Translations under genes and position numbers: made by a program
Notes under the pieces: generated by a model
Told to the model about the DNA's origin: nothing
The model's input: only the letters and a program-made list of their open reading frames with translations
Databases searched by the model: none
From: Lactarius indigo
Lineage: Eukaryota > Basidiomycota > Agaricomycetes > Russulales > Russulaceae
Assembly: GCA_025766275.1 (NCBI GenBank)
Contig: JAFKAC010000024.1
Coordinates: 1 to 64,000, forward strand
Length of the DNA stretch: 64,000 bases
Reading direction: 5' to 3'
Part shown: one piece after another, positions 11,865-23,297 of the stretch
How the letters are laid out: each line of letters starts with the position of its first letter
Position numbering within the stretch: position 1 is the first letter of the stretch

Positions 11865-13302
11865 ACCACGGTCCGCGCTACCGGCGGTTGACTCGTCCAA
11901 CAGATTGAGGTCGACGAAGCGCCCGAGGGTGAAGAAGATGCAGATGAAGAAACGGTAGAGGCTAAGAAACCGGTCATCGGTCCCGTCACTATATGGATTG
12001 GTGTCTTCCCCGAGTCTACCTCTGCCACGGCTGCCCACGATGCGGCTCAGGACGTCCTACTCCTTCTCAAGGACTACCAGATCACCGACGTCGATGTCGA
12101 CTTCCGCGAGTCCTTCTACACGCGCTTGGCCGGTCTCCAGCTTCTCGAACCCGTCGGTGACCTGGACCCACTCGTAAACATCGTTAGTCCCCTCACCCCT
12201 CCTCTCGGCATCCGTATCTCTACCTCGCCGAGGGTGGTGGCAACGATAACCTCTTGGACCTTTCGTGCCGTCACGTCCTCATCGGACCCAAAGAAGCCAA
12301 CATCAACTACGTTCGCCACCCCAGTAGGCCTCCTAAAGATGTCCCTTTACTTGGCAAGAGAGCCTTCACCAACCTCGTCGATTCGATCAAACCCAGGATC
12401 GGACGACATGGCATCGCGGCTAAGCGCCGAAGGAAGCAGATTGAAGGGTTCGAGGAGAGGGAGAAGGGCACCAATGCTGTTGACGTTGAAAAGGCCAAGG
12501 TGGCCCGGATGGAGATTCAGGGATTGGTGGACAAGGCAGAGAAGGCGATGGAGGCGCTTGCAGCGTTGATCGACCAGGTCAACAAGGATTGGAAGAAACT
12601 CGACAACTGCGTCCTTGCTCACATCCTCCGCTCCCCAGCCATCAGTCTTGGCGTCGGTGAGCAACGTTTCACGGAGGACTGGGGAGTTTTCCAGATTCAT
12701 CGGGCAAAGCTCGGTGATGGCTTCCAGGGCAGTAAGTTGGACCTTGGTGCGTTTTGACTATCCGATTAAGACTGTCTACTAACCTAAATGACATTTATAT
12801 CTAGGAACGAAGCTAACGCCCGATGAGTTCACGATCAAATGTCCCGCGGAGCCGCCAACTGGGTGTTCGAATATCCCGAAGATCGTCGGCTTCCACTTAG
12901 GGGCACCATTACCGACGGCTTGATGTGCACCCCCGACATGTGGGATTTGGACGGCGAACCGTGCTTGTTGGTCATCAAGAGCGGCAATACCACTAACACC
13001 ACCATCGGCCGTGCGAACGGCGTCTTCTCTATCGTTCGCGACTACTTCCAAGATATGTCCATCAGCCAACCTCCATGGAGTAGGCGATAATCAACTACGA
13101 CAGCAAGTCGGGAGTCTTTTCAGAACCTGGAGATTCGGGCTCAGTAATCGCCGATATCCGTGGCCGTATCGGTGTCGTGCTTACCGGTGGTTCTGGTAAG
13201 ACGAAGTCCTCTGATATAACCTATGCCACGCCGTTCTGGTGGCTCCTCGAGCGTATCAAGGCCAATGGGTTCCCCAACGCGCACCTCGGCATTGTCACTT
13301 AG
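11865..13302 (+). pseudogene. Broken trypsin-fold-like (GDSG-containing) basidiomycete protein
   Basis: Resembles a mushroom-specific family of large proteins with chymotrypsin-like elements: a His in LSCRHVLIGPKEAN and a Ser in EPGDSGSVIADIRG. Order: GPVTIWIGVFPESTSATAA, VDVDFRESFYTR, LEPVGDLDPLVN, the His motif, a long Lys/Glu-rich helical segment, ISLGVGEQRFTEDWG, an intron at about 12732-12804 (gtaagt...tctag), TKLTPDEFTIK, RGAANWVFEYPEDR, GRANGVFSIVRDYF, the GDSG motif, then YATPFWWLLERIKANGF and TAG at 13302. Lesions: an early stop (GG*LVQQ), a frameshifting deletion between LGIRI and YLYLAEGGG, a one-base loss at about 12842, another frameshift near 13070, and TAG in place of a family-typical Trp codon just before AIINYDSKS. 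It is clearly dead. The protease assignment of the family itself is inference. Confidence 0.75.
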
Positions 13303-14730
13303 GCATCTCGACATCGACATGGTTCGCTGGACGGTTGGACACGCTCGCCACCTTCAAGCGTTATCTGGTAGGCATATGCATGCGTCGACATGTCTTTGCC
13401 ATGGCTTCTGGTTGTTCGGACACGCGCAACTTTACCGTGTACTATGTACCCCCTCCCCACTCGTCTATTCCCACTCATCCTGAACCCCCTCTTATATGTT
13501 GAATGAACTTTGTTGACTTTGTTGTTCAAATCGCGCATGACAGAATGAAGTTCGATATCTAGGTAAGGTTGACTTAGGCACTCATTAGTGCTCTAGTGCT
13601 GAGTGGGGCTTGGCTTCCTCTCGTTGACGGTTGACGACTTTTCCTCCTAGGTCTCGGCATTATCATCTCGTGCAAAGATAGGCGTCGTCCAACGATGTGC
13701 AAGACGATAATCGACACAACAGCATGTTCCTTCAGGTTCGACAATTAGTTCGGCACCTTCTCCACTAAACACGACACACACTCTCTCTATGATGATGAAT
13801 AACTCGACGGTGTCGGACGTACTGATGAGCAGACTCACAGCTACTCTTGCAGCTACTAGTAGTACCCAAGCTGTACCAGTCAAGCATTTTTGGACCAATC
13901 TGTGACCGGTCCCCCGGGCCTTAACCTTACTTGGGGAGTAGTGGACCAGCAATAGCAAAGCACTAGAGGGGTGGTCATTGAGGTAAGCGAAGTGACCAGT
14001 TTGCGAATGTGTTGTTTTTGTTCGTCTCGAAAATTGAAGTAGAAGTGCGCTATGTATGCCGGTCCGGCATCACGCTCCCACGGTCAGCGGTAAGGGTTCA
14101 AAAACTAAATGACAAACCAAAGGACGCTTTTTCCCCGAACCCGCTACGCAAATTGGAAAATATCCAGGTATTAGTTGAGCAGAGAAGGTGAGAGGTACGT
14201 ACGTTTTCCGTGGGCCTATAGGAGGGAACCAGTGGGCATCCAGTCTATGAATACGCTGCGTCCAAAGAGTCATACGGCTGATTCCGTGAGACAGGTCTTC
14301 CACGCGATGTTGTGATTTATCGACGGGTCTGGGGGAGAGAGCCATTCTCGAGTCTCCTTTCGTGTCCCCCCTGTGGCTAGGTTTCAGTCAAAAAGAGGCA
14401 ATAAAGGAAAGGGATCACGAACGCCTTTCCTCTCTTCCATTGATTGTTATCTGTTGTATAGCTGCGCCAAAGTTTCCATACCTGGGCGGTCGGAATTTAG
14501 CGAGAAGTGGAGTCCTGGTCGATAGGACAGCGTACCATGTTTTAGCTTACTGGTGTCCGGCAGAACCTGAGCTGCCACCATATGATACTCCCCCTGAATT
14601 AGATTCTCCGGTTCCCCTAGCGCATCCTCAATATCCTTTTTTCCTCCTAGTTTATTGAAAAATCTTCCTGAATAAATTGTGAGCGATAAATATATCCCTG
14701 AGACGTTCGATCTCCTTCGCTGCGACAGAG
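13303..14730. other. Intergenic, nothing recognised
   Basis: About 1.4 kb with only short ORFs in overlapping frames. No domain, tRNA or repeat family was recognised. Confidence 0.5.
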
Positions 14731-14979
14731 GATATTCAGTATCTTAACCACGACCTTCACAAGTGCCTCCGCAATTTGAATATTGAAAAAACAAACCCCG
14801 AAGCGCTTGAAGAAGCCCTCCATGCGCACAAAGAGGTCGAGGAGCGCGTCATGGCTGGCGTTCACATGCTTTGCCGCCTATCAAATCTCGATGTTAAAAC
14901 GTACAAAAGGAACGGCGACGATACGGACGGCCAGATGCCAATTCCAGTAAAGACTGGTTTCGCAGGTGGGAACACCTGA
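14731..14979 (+). CDS. Possible exon of an unrecognised helical protein
   Basis: An open segment after an AG (acceptor-like) reads DIQYLNHDLHKCLRNLNIEK and continues NPEALEEALHAHKEVEERVM to a TGA. It looks helical and coding-like, with charged heptads. A second coding-like stretch (LLKRVRLELKDGHDAIDGVT) lies at about 15125-15185 in another frame, which suggests an intron or a frameshift between them. I do not recognise the family and cannot find a start codon, so this could be a gene fragment. Confidence 0.3.
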   Translation, partial: DIQYLNHDLHKCLRNLNIEKTNPEALEEALHAHKEVEERVMAGVHMLCRLSNLDVKTYKRNGDDTDGQMPIPVKTGFAGGNT

Positions 14980-15781
14980 AAATAACGCTAGAATGCACGT
15001 CATCAATTCGTTTCGTGAGACGCACCAGGCCAACCTCATCACCGAGAATCGCGGAAAATGAATGGAGAATATGCACCGATAAACTGATCTATTTCATTAA
15101 ACCCCGATTGCCGTCCCTCAGTTGCTCAAACGTGTTCGCTTGGAGTTGAAGGATGGTCACGATGCCATCGACGGAGTCACAACGTTGCAGCTCAGTAGCG
15201 AGCAGGTGGGATAGGAGATCCCTTCCAGTATTCTTCCCATACTCGTTCAAGGCGACATCAGGATTGATTCGGGGTGCAAACGTGCAAGGACGGGGCAGGT
15301 GCTGGGGAAGGAACCAACGTGGTACAGTTGACGGGAAATTTTTTGTGACGATACCAGACCGGTCAGAGTGCGTGCAGTTTGAAGGAAAACCTCGAAAACC
15401 TCGAAATGCGAAGGCCCCCTACGCAGGCTAGGACCAGCCATACACTATATCAAGCTCATCATGTGGAATACACGAAGTGGCAGGTGGCATGCCACTCGTA
15501 GGATAAGTGTGGGACGACATTCCTGACTGAACTTCATGCAAGTACAATTTGAACCACGGATTACTGTAAATAGGAAGCCGTGAGCAATGCGGGCAGTAAT
15601 ATTTGTTGTTGTATTGTTGAATTGTTCTCGTGGGAACGTGATTGAAACTCAGACCGGGTTGGGAGAGACGTCCATCCAAGACGCGGGAAACGACGCCCGA
15701 GACCCGAGACCCGACGCTATCCCGCCCAATCGCGCTCGCCACACGCGACGTCGGCAACACCCATCCCGTACTTTCGTGTCT

Positions 15782-17659
15782 ATGAACATCACTTCAACCA
15801 TTACGAGCAACCCTGATCGGCCCATGATCCCTTCTGAGGCTTCTGGCAAACGCAAGGCCTCGGACGACAACTCTTCAAACACCAACGGCGCACTGAAACC
15901 CAAACGTCCACGCAATGATGTGAGTCCTCCTACCTTGTCTACTTTGTCTTTGTTAAACGTTATGGAACAGAACTCTGCATCCAACAAACGCAAACGTACG
16001 CGTTTGTCCATGTACTCTCTCTTGATCCATTCGTGTTTACATACTGCTCCCATTCTGATCAGTTCTCAATGGCGAAGAGCAGCGAAGCGGTCTAGTCATC
16101 ATCCGTGGCTCCCAATCCCAATCACAACCACCCTCCTCGCAACCATCTTCCAACGGCAGCAGTGCACTCGCAGGTCCATCACAACCCCCAAACAAGAGGT
16201 TCCGCGAGACTCCCGCAAATGCGCCTATTACTAAGGGCAAGCACAGGTCCCCAGACGAAGACGGTGTCGTTGAAGAAGACGTGCGACGTATGGAGATGGA
16301 AACTGACGCCCTTCGACGCGCCGCCCACCACTCACGCGACCCTCTGCCGAATAGCGACACCCTCCTTCCACTTGCACCGCGCGAGACCCCCAAGATCGAG
16401 CAGAATCGTGCTATGCGTGGCGAGGGCTCCCGCACGCCTCGTCGAGCGTCAATGTCCTCGCGCGGCAAGCGTTTGAGCAACAGTTTTGACAGAACAGGGG
16501 TGATAAGTGCGTACTAAAATCTGTCTCGGTCGTGCATCCCTGATATGTCTCCAGCACAACCTCACCCCTCGGTGAACGACACGAGTCTCTACAAACATAT
16601 CGACTCGGAGCTTCCTGACCCTGACCGTGCGCGACAATTGATCCTACTCTGTGCAGCACGAGCCCCGTTGCCCGCACCACGCGAAGGGAAAGACCCCCCT
16701 GGCCAACTGTCAGAGAAAGGCTTAAAGCTGTTCCAAGATATGAAGGACGATCTACTGCTCCTATTAGCAGAGCGGAAGATAGATTTGAGGGGTACGAGGG
16801 ACGACGAACCGGGCTCGGCTGCAAATCGGGGTGTGGAAGTGCGGGAAAACGAGCAGAATGTCAACAATCGCGGGCGAACGACCCGTTTCAAGGATGCAAT
16901 CCACTTGTGCGTCCCTCGCTGCATTTTTCACTTCGCTGAATCTCATTGAATACCAGGGCAAAGGCTGAGGATGATGCGTGGACTGCTGTCGGGCAATTTT
17001 ATAACGCTTACCAGGAATCAGTCATGAAGGAACTCGAGCAGCGGCAGAAGGCCAAGGGCAAGCAGCGTGCCGACCCAGAAGAAGATCTAAGGATATCTGA
17101 ATTACCCGAGCAATTCCATGATGCAGTCAACCTCGCGCGGAGCGTATTAGCGAAGGATGCCGCAGGGGGACACGATCCGCACAGCCATCGATGGAGCGAA
17201 CTTCGTTACAAGGTGCGTCCCCAAGCTCTGAGTACGCAATCTTACTTGTCTAACCACTTGCGCCTGCAGACCGATGAGCTCCACTCCCTCGTCCACACCG
17301 CCATCCAGATGACCAATACCGCAGAAACAGATCTAGATCGACGCTTCGCCCATCTCTCCCACATCCTCCACACGCGCACGCGGCCCGCCGCGGGGCCACC
17401 GACACAACCTGCACCAACGCTCTCGACATTTCTCCCCCGGCGGCACGCAGACCCGTCGGACTCGCGCGACGTGTTGCGCGCCCTCGCACGCGTCGAAGCG
17501 GCGCGTCCAGCGAATCAGGTCAGCGTCGCGGCCAGCCGTGCCGCGCGTGAGGTCCAGCGCGCTCAGGACGCGCCTGCGAGCGAGCGGCGTATCACGCTCG
17601 TAGCGCCCCCGACGCCCCGCACGCCGCGAAGGCCTGGTACGCCTGGGCGAGGCCGATGA
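15782..17659 (+). CDS. DSN1: Kinetochore protein Dsn1/Mis13 (Mis12/MIND complex subunit)
   Basis: A subunit of the Mis12 (MIND/Mtw1) complex, which links inner-kinetochore CENP-C/Mif2 to the Ndc80 complex at centromeres. Six exons join in frame: 15782-15919, 15971-15995 (25 nt), 16063-16506, 16555-16906, 16957-17212 and 17270-17659. They total 1605 nt, or 534 aa. The N-terminal third is low-complexity and basic (SGKRKASDD, KRPRND, Ser/Gln/Pro-rich). The family signature follows: basic RRASMSSRGKRLSNSF, then HPSVNDTSLYKHIDSELPDP and RARQLILLCAARA. A helical region then contains LKLFQDMKDDLLLLLAERKIDL. The C-terminal half continues helical with AVGQFYNAYQESVMKELEQR and ends in a basic, Pro-rich tail (PRTPRRPGTPGRGR). 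The basic RRxS block is the type of site phosphorylated by Aurora B in other organisms. The start at 15782 is the first ATG leading into the basic region. All junctions have GT-AG ends and no lesion is visible. Confidence 0.88.
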
Positions 17660-18650
17660 TGTTTTCCCCGTTTTTACTAACCCACTTCCCCAACTTTTAT
17701 ATTTTCCTACATTTTCATCTTGCTTTTGTTATGTGGTCGCGCTTTGCTCGTTGTGTTTATACCTTTCGTTCGTGCTCGTTTTGTATGTAGCGAAGACACT
17801 AGGTATTATTAGTATTTGGAATCAAAAGTCTGTCAGCCGAGTTGAAGATCTATATGACCCGCGTTTTTGTGAGGGATGTGGTGTGGTGGTCACGAATTTG
17901 CTGCTCACAGGACCAGGGCAAGAATTCGCAATACTTTTGATAAGTCACTTACCAATGGGAAAAGGTCAAATAAAACCAGAAACTCGAGGAAAAATGCCTT
18001 TGCGCACATCCATTGGATGAGCAGTGTGGGACTCAAATGCTAACTTCGGGGTAAGAATCTACTACCCACTAAAAAAACCGCGTTTCAGTTTATCCAGCTA
18101 ACTGGTAGGTCGTAGTGCCTCTTCATAAGGGCCTTTTCTGGGTGTTCTTGACGACGTTTATGTAATGTTTTTTTTAATCTCCAGGTTGAACTTCCCTGGG
18201 GGGGGGTTTCTGCGTGGGGCACGGGCAGTCCCTTTTTCTTCTTCGGATGATTTCCGGGTTCAGCTTCCCTCAGGGAGGGGAGGGTTCTGCGTGAGGATCC
18301 TCTGGGTATACGAGTGGTATTCCTCGTGGTATACGCAGGGGGTCGCCTGGTGTGGGAAAACCGACCATGTGGTGGTTGCGGTTCAACCCCTCTCCCCCCT
18401 CTGTTTATTGACTCCGAGTCCAAATTTTTCGAAGTTGTTCTACAGTGGGTACTGTAGTACTCAGCGCTTAGCGCCACAGTAAAACAAAAGTCCAGTAGCC
18501 AGAATTTGGGGTGGGTATGCCAGCGCCTTCTAACCTCCTAATCACTTCTGTGGATTTTTCGTCATCTAATTTCCCTGTCCTCCATCAAGGATTTGATAGT
18601 ATAGTGTAATCTTCTATCTAAGTAATTTTTTGGGAAGGGAATATATTGCT
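17660..18650. other. Intergenic, nothing recognised
   Basis: The 3' flank of DSN1 followed by noncoding sequence. A G-run and a quasi-palindrome (gtgggtactgtagtactcag) lie around 18190-18465. Confidence 0.5.
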
Positions 18651-18652
18651 CT

Positions 18653-18985
18653 ATGAATTTCCACAAGTGCGAACATTCATTCACGAGGTGTGAGAATGAT
18701 AGCGAGTTCGAATTCATAGTGCTTCAGCACCTGAGTGAAGATGCGTCAGTCTGGTCAAGGAACTATCAAGTGTTGAAATTTGAAACGTTAAAAAATATCA
18801 AGGAGGCGTTTGTTATAAGTCCGTTGAATTTACCGCGGCCCAAGACAGTTCGGCGAATCGAAGACGAGCTGGGGATGGAGACCGAGTCGGACGATGGTAA
18901 TGAAAGGCTGTCACTGCCACACACGGGACGGAAGTGGGTACGACTCGCACGGTTCAAGCATGGAAATTCTGGAAATGAGCGTTAG
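18653..18985 (+). CDS. Hypothetical 110-aa ORF
   Basis: A single open frame (MNFHKCEHSFTRC...) with an acidic stretch IEDELGMETESDDGNERLS near residues 75-93. No domain, signal peptide or intron was recognised. It could be a chance ORF, and nothing around it gives a role. Confidence 0.2.
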   Translation: MNFHKCEHSFTRCENDSEFEFIVLQHLSEDASVWSRNYQVLKFETLKNIKEAFVISPLNLPRPKTVRRIEDELGMETESDDGNERLSLPHTGRKWVRLARFKHGNSGNER

Positions 18986-19595
18986 TGTAATGAACGCCTG
19001 CACGACGTGCTAGTACTAGCAGCGAGCGCAGCAACTTGAAGGTAGCGCAGCACAATTGACTCCGAACGGATGTCACAACAGAAGGGAAAGTGGGAAGGGA
19101 CTGTCATTGGGGACTAAGTTATCCCAGTCATCTCATCTCATGATCATCACGGTGTATATAGATAGAAGATTCCGTCAAAAAAGGTTGTTAGAACGCTTGG
19201 TCAGGCACCATTCGTTTTGCTGTGCACCGGAAATTTAATGCGCGGGAATGTTGCCAGCCAGCCGTAACGTCGAAAAGCTGCGCAGAATCGTATATAAATT
19301 ATGCAATTTAGTACAGGTAATAACCCTCTGCCTTCACTGCCTTTTATTAATATCCCATGGACGAGCGATTTTTTTTTTTTTCCCGGAGGTCGAGTCATTT
19401 TGTTAGAATTTGATTGTCTTTAGTGAGCCAATCGACTGATCCCGGGGAAAGGGCTGCGTCACTCCCCGGCAGACGCTGTTCCCGAATAAAACCAACACAT
19501 ACAACCCTCATGGTTTAGGGGTCTCTCCACAACTCTCTCAGCTTTGTCTTCCATCCACTTGGTAACTCCCATAACACAACTCTACCCCTACAAAT

Positions 19596-22500
19596 ATGTC
19601 GTCTGCAGAAGAAGATAACAACGACGCAGAGAACACCGCCACTCGCAGCGCGAAGAAGAGAAGAGTACAGCGAGCGTGTGATGTATGCCGTCGAAAGAAA
19701 AGTACAATCGTTCTCCCATTCTGCTCGTCGCATCTAGCTGACCCCTTTTTCAGTCAGGTGTACGGTCCCTTGTGTCTCCTTTTGCCTCCCACCGTTCCTG
19801 ACGGTACTAAATAGGTGACGGCAGCCAAATGCCGGGAAACAAGTGTTCCAACTGTTCTGCATACAACTTTGAGTGCAAGTACGAAGAAGCGGCCAAGGTA
19901 CGCACTCCTAGGACGTTCTATATATCTAAACCCTTACCCGCCGTATCAGAAACGAGGACCTCCGAAAGGGTGCGTGGTCTGGTCTGATGTTTGTCTATTT
20001 GTTCCAATTCCATGGATCTTCAAGGTACGTAGAAAGTCTCGAGGCACGACTAGAAAAGATGGAGGGGCTTCTTCAACGGGTGCGTTCTCCATTGAGGCTC
20101 CACCATGTCTCTCCTCTCTAACCCCATCTAGCTGTGTCCCGACGCCGATTTTTCGCAAGAGCTGGGGGCACCACTTGATCGACAAAGTTTCGTTCGAGAC
20201 TCCTTATCACGCTCTCTTCAAAACAAGCCTGGTACCCCCTCCTACCGACCGTCGGGATCAACGTCCCAGCACGGTTCCAACTTACCAGATGACCCGGGTG
20301 ACCACGAGCTAGACGCAAGTGACGACGAATATGTCGACATGAACGCTGCCCAGCTACAGTCGCTTCAAGAGAACTTACATGACTTAAATCTGAGCTACCG
20401 CTTCTTTGGCAAATCCAGTGGCGCTAACCTCGTTCAAACTGCCCTCGATCTCAAATCCGAATACCATGGCACGGAGGATCATATGCGCGCTCACATGGCC
20501 AACCGCCGACCCGAGTTTTGGGCACGACATTCTGTGGGTCGTACTACTATCCCGCGCTGTCCGCCCGGCTCACTGGACTTGATAAATAATAACAATCAGT
20601 GGGAACGCGGCGCGTTTCAGTTCGACACCCCAGAATACACGTTCCCGGAACCAGACCTAATCGACCACCTCGTCGACTTGTACTTCTCGCGCATCAACCT
20701 CTTCCTGCCGCTCCTCCACCGCCAGACCTTCGAGCGCCACCTACGTGACGGTCTCCACTTCCGCGACCAGGCATTTGCGAGTGTGCTTCTATGCCTGTGC
20801 GCGTGCGCCTCGCGCTACTCTGATGATCCTCGCGTGCTGCTCGAGGGCTCGACCGCCTGGCATTCCTCGGGTTGGAAATGGTTCAGCCAGGTCCAGATGC
20901 TCCGCCGGAGCCTTATGGGCCCCCCAGTTCTCTATGACGTACAGATGTATGCGGTGCGTCATCGCTTTGGCCGCGTGTGTAAGTGCTGGTTGGGCTGATG
21001 CACCACGCGCCCCGTGTACAGCTCGCGTGCTTGTTCTTGCAGGGGTGCTCAGCGCCTCAGTCCTGTTGGACGATGATCGGAGTCGGTCTCCGGCTTCTTC
21101 AGGACGTTGGAAGGCACCGCAAGAGGGTGTACAACAAGGCGGACTTGGCCGAAGATGAGCAATGGCGTCGCACGTTCTGGTTCGTATTAAGGACCTTTTT
21201 CTGTTTAGAAATCTGCGTGATAGCCTTTCTTCCTTAGGGTTCTTGTCATCGTGGATAGGTTGATGAGCGCGTCTCTTGGTCGGCCATGCGCAATCCAAGA
21301 GGAAGAGTATGTTAGGTCGATTCTGCTTTCTTCTGAGTCTCACGATTATGTGTCAGCTTTGACGTTGACATGCCGACGGAAATTGATGACGAATATTGGG
21401 AGAACGAGCAAGACCCGGAGCAGGCGTTCAAGCAGCCGCCTGGGAAACCCTCGGTGCTCTCGTACTTTGTTTGTTTCATCAAGCTCAATCAAATCTTGGC
21501 CGTCGCATTGAGGACCATCGTGAGTCACGTGCCTCTCATCGTTTTCGTGATTCGGTGCTCATGGCATCTTACAGTATTCGATCAATAAGTCGAAGATTTT
21601 TCTTGGGTTTGTGGGTCCGCATTGGGAGCAGCATATCGTAGCAGAGCTTGACTCTGCACTTAACGAATGGATTGACACCGTACCCAATCATCGTGAGTCC
21701 TTTTCCCATGAGCGTCTCGTAATGTTTGCTGAACGTCTCAATCAGTTAAATGGGACACAACTGGTCAGAATTTCAGAGAACTCGTCTGGTTTTTACAGTC
21801 CGCAAGCCTTTACAGCCATTACTATCACCTGCAAATTCTCGTGCATCGCCCATTCATACCGTCACCGCGGAAACCTTCTCCTTTATCGTTCCCATCGCTT
21901 GCGATCTGCACTAATGCGGCCCGCTCATGCGCGCATGTGGTAGATCTTCAGCGCCGTCGAGCCCCGCAGTACCCTTCCTCGCACTCCCAGGCACGCATAG
22001 GTTTAGGTTACGTAACAGTCTAACTCGGAGCTGACCTTGCCTCCGCAGATCCCTGCATTTACTGCCGGTATTGTCCTTCTCCTAAGTATATGGGGTGCTA
22101 AGCGCACTGGGGGCGTGCCCGATCCTGTCAAGGAGATGGAGGATGTCCACAAGTGCATGGCTGTGCTCCAGGCGGCCGAAGTACGGTGCGTGCCGGTTCG
22201 ATCATTAATATTTTCCCGACTGAATCTCATACCCAGATGGCACGCCGCAGGGCGACTGTGGTGTGTTTGCCATTCTCAATTTATTTGCACTGGTTGCTAA
22301 CACGCCTGTGACAGGGACGTGCTCTATGAGCTAGCATCCGTCGGCGATCTCCCTCTGCCACAGCCAAGCCAGCCTTCTGCGAAGCGCGAGCGCGACTCGG
22401 ACAGCCCTGTCTCAATGCAGTCCAGCGCAAGTGCAAGCACGAGTAGCCGGGCGCCAGGGCCCTCAAAGGCACCGCAGCAGCCTACACAGCGCGTGTCCGT

Positions 22501-23297
22501 CTCGCCACCAACAAGCAGCCTTGGCACGCCATACGTCGACCCGCTCTACTCGCATCCGTCAGACGCGTTCGGACAGCCGCCTGCGGACATCCTACCTCCG
22601 TCCGCGCAGCCACCGGCACAGAGCTTCGCATATGCGCACCTGCCGACGCATAGCGACGAGCTAGCGCGCGTGCCCGTACCGGGTCACGTGTTCCAAACCG
22701 CGGAGCCGTGGCTCGCGCCGCACGCGCACCGGCATCAAGCACACGCGCAACAACACCCCCATGCGGCGTCGATGTACGCAGCAGCGCACCAGCAGCCGGC
22801 ATCGTACGGGACACCGCCGACCACGGACGCCTTCAATGCATTCGTTGCGTCTTTCGACGCTTCGACTTCGACCGCGGCGCAGGGCCAGGGGCAGCAGGGG
22901 CAGGGTGGTGATGTAGATATGTGGCAGACGGTGCCCACCGGCTACGAGTTCGTGTTTCCGTTTCCGCCCAGTGCTGGTCACGGCAGCGCTGGCGGACACT
23001 TTGCCGCGGGCGCCGCCGTGTGGCAGCAGCTGGGGATGACGACGATAGGCTGACAAATTGTGTTTTTTTTTTTTGTTCTTTTTGTGTTTTTTTGTTTTGT
23101 TCTCTCGATTGGTTTTTTTCTGCCGTCGGTTTTTTTTTGCTTGATTTTGTAGGCTTGAGGACTGGGGCGCGTATATCTCGAACGTGACTGGCCTGGCGCA
23201 CACGGCACATTCAACTCATCGCTCCTCAAATCCGCACTCAACACACCCGCAAGTGGCGATGACATCTGGGAGGTCGGGCCAGGGACCGGTCCACTAA
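19596..23297 (+). CDS. Zn2Cys6 fungal-specific transcription factor (paralogue 1)
   Basis: A nuclear binuclear-zinc-cluster regulator. The N terminus is Ser/Asp-rich and leads to basic KKRRVQRACDVCRRKK. The cluster is completed only by splicing: exon 1 19596-19701, a 6-nt exon 19754-19759, exon 3 19815-19897. This gives IRCDGSQMPGNKCSNCSAY and six cysteines in C-x2-C-x6-C-x8-C-x2-C-x6-C spacing. A 20-nt exon then encodes KRGPPKG, followed by a coiled coil (YVESLEARLEKMEGLLQR). The fungal-specific middle homology domain runs from about 20300 to 22190 (FPEPDLIDHLVDLYFSRINL, LPLLHRQTFERHLRDGLHF, APQSCWTMIGVGLRLLQDVG, RLMSASLGRPCAIQEED). The C-terminal region is Ser/Pro/His/Gln-rich. A last 205-nt intron (22948-23152) gives LEDWGAYISNV and a TAA at 23297; if it is retained, the protein ends at 23053. 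Targets are unknown. A paralogue lies 2.6 kb downstream on the same strand. Confidence 0.88.
19754..19759 (+). other. 6-nt micro-exon in the zinc cluster (paralogue 1)
   Basis: The six bases tcaggt are flanked by cag on the left and gtacgg on the right. With the A ending exon 1 and the GT starting exon 3 they read ATC AGG TGT (Ile-Arg-Cys). The introns are 52 nt (19702-19753) and 55 nt (19760-19814). The cysteine is the third zinc ligand. Confidence 0.85.
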
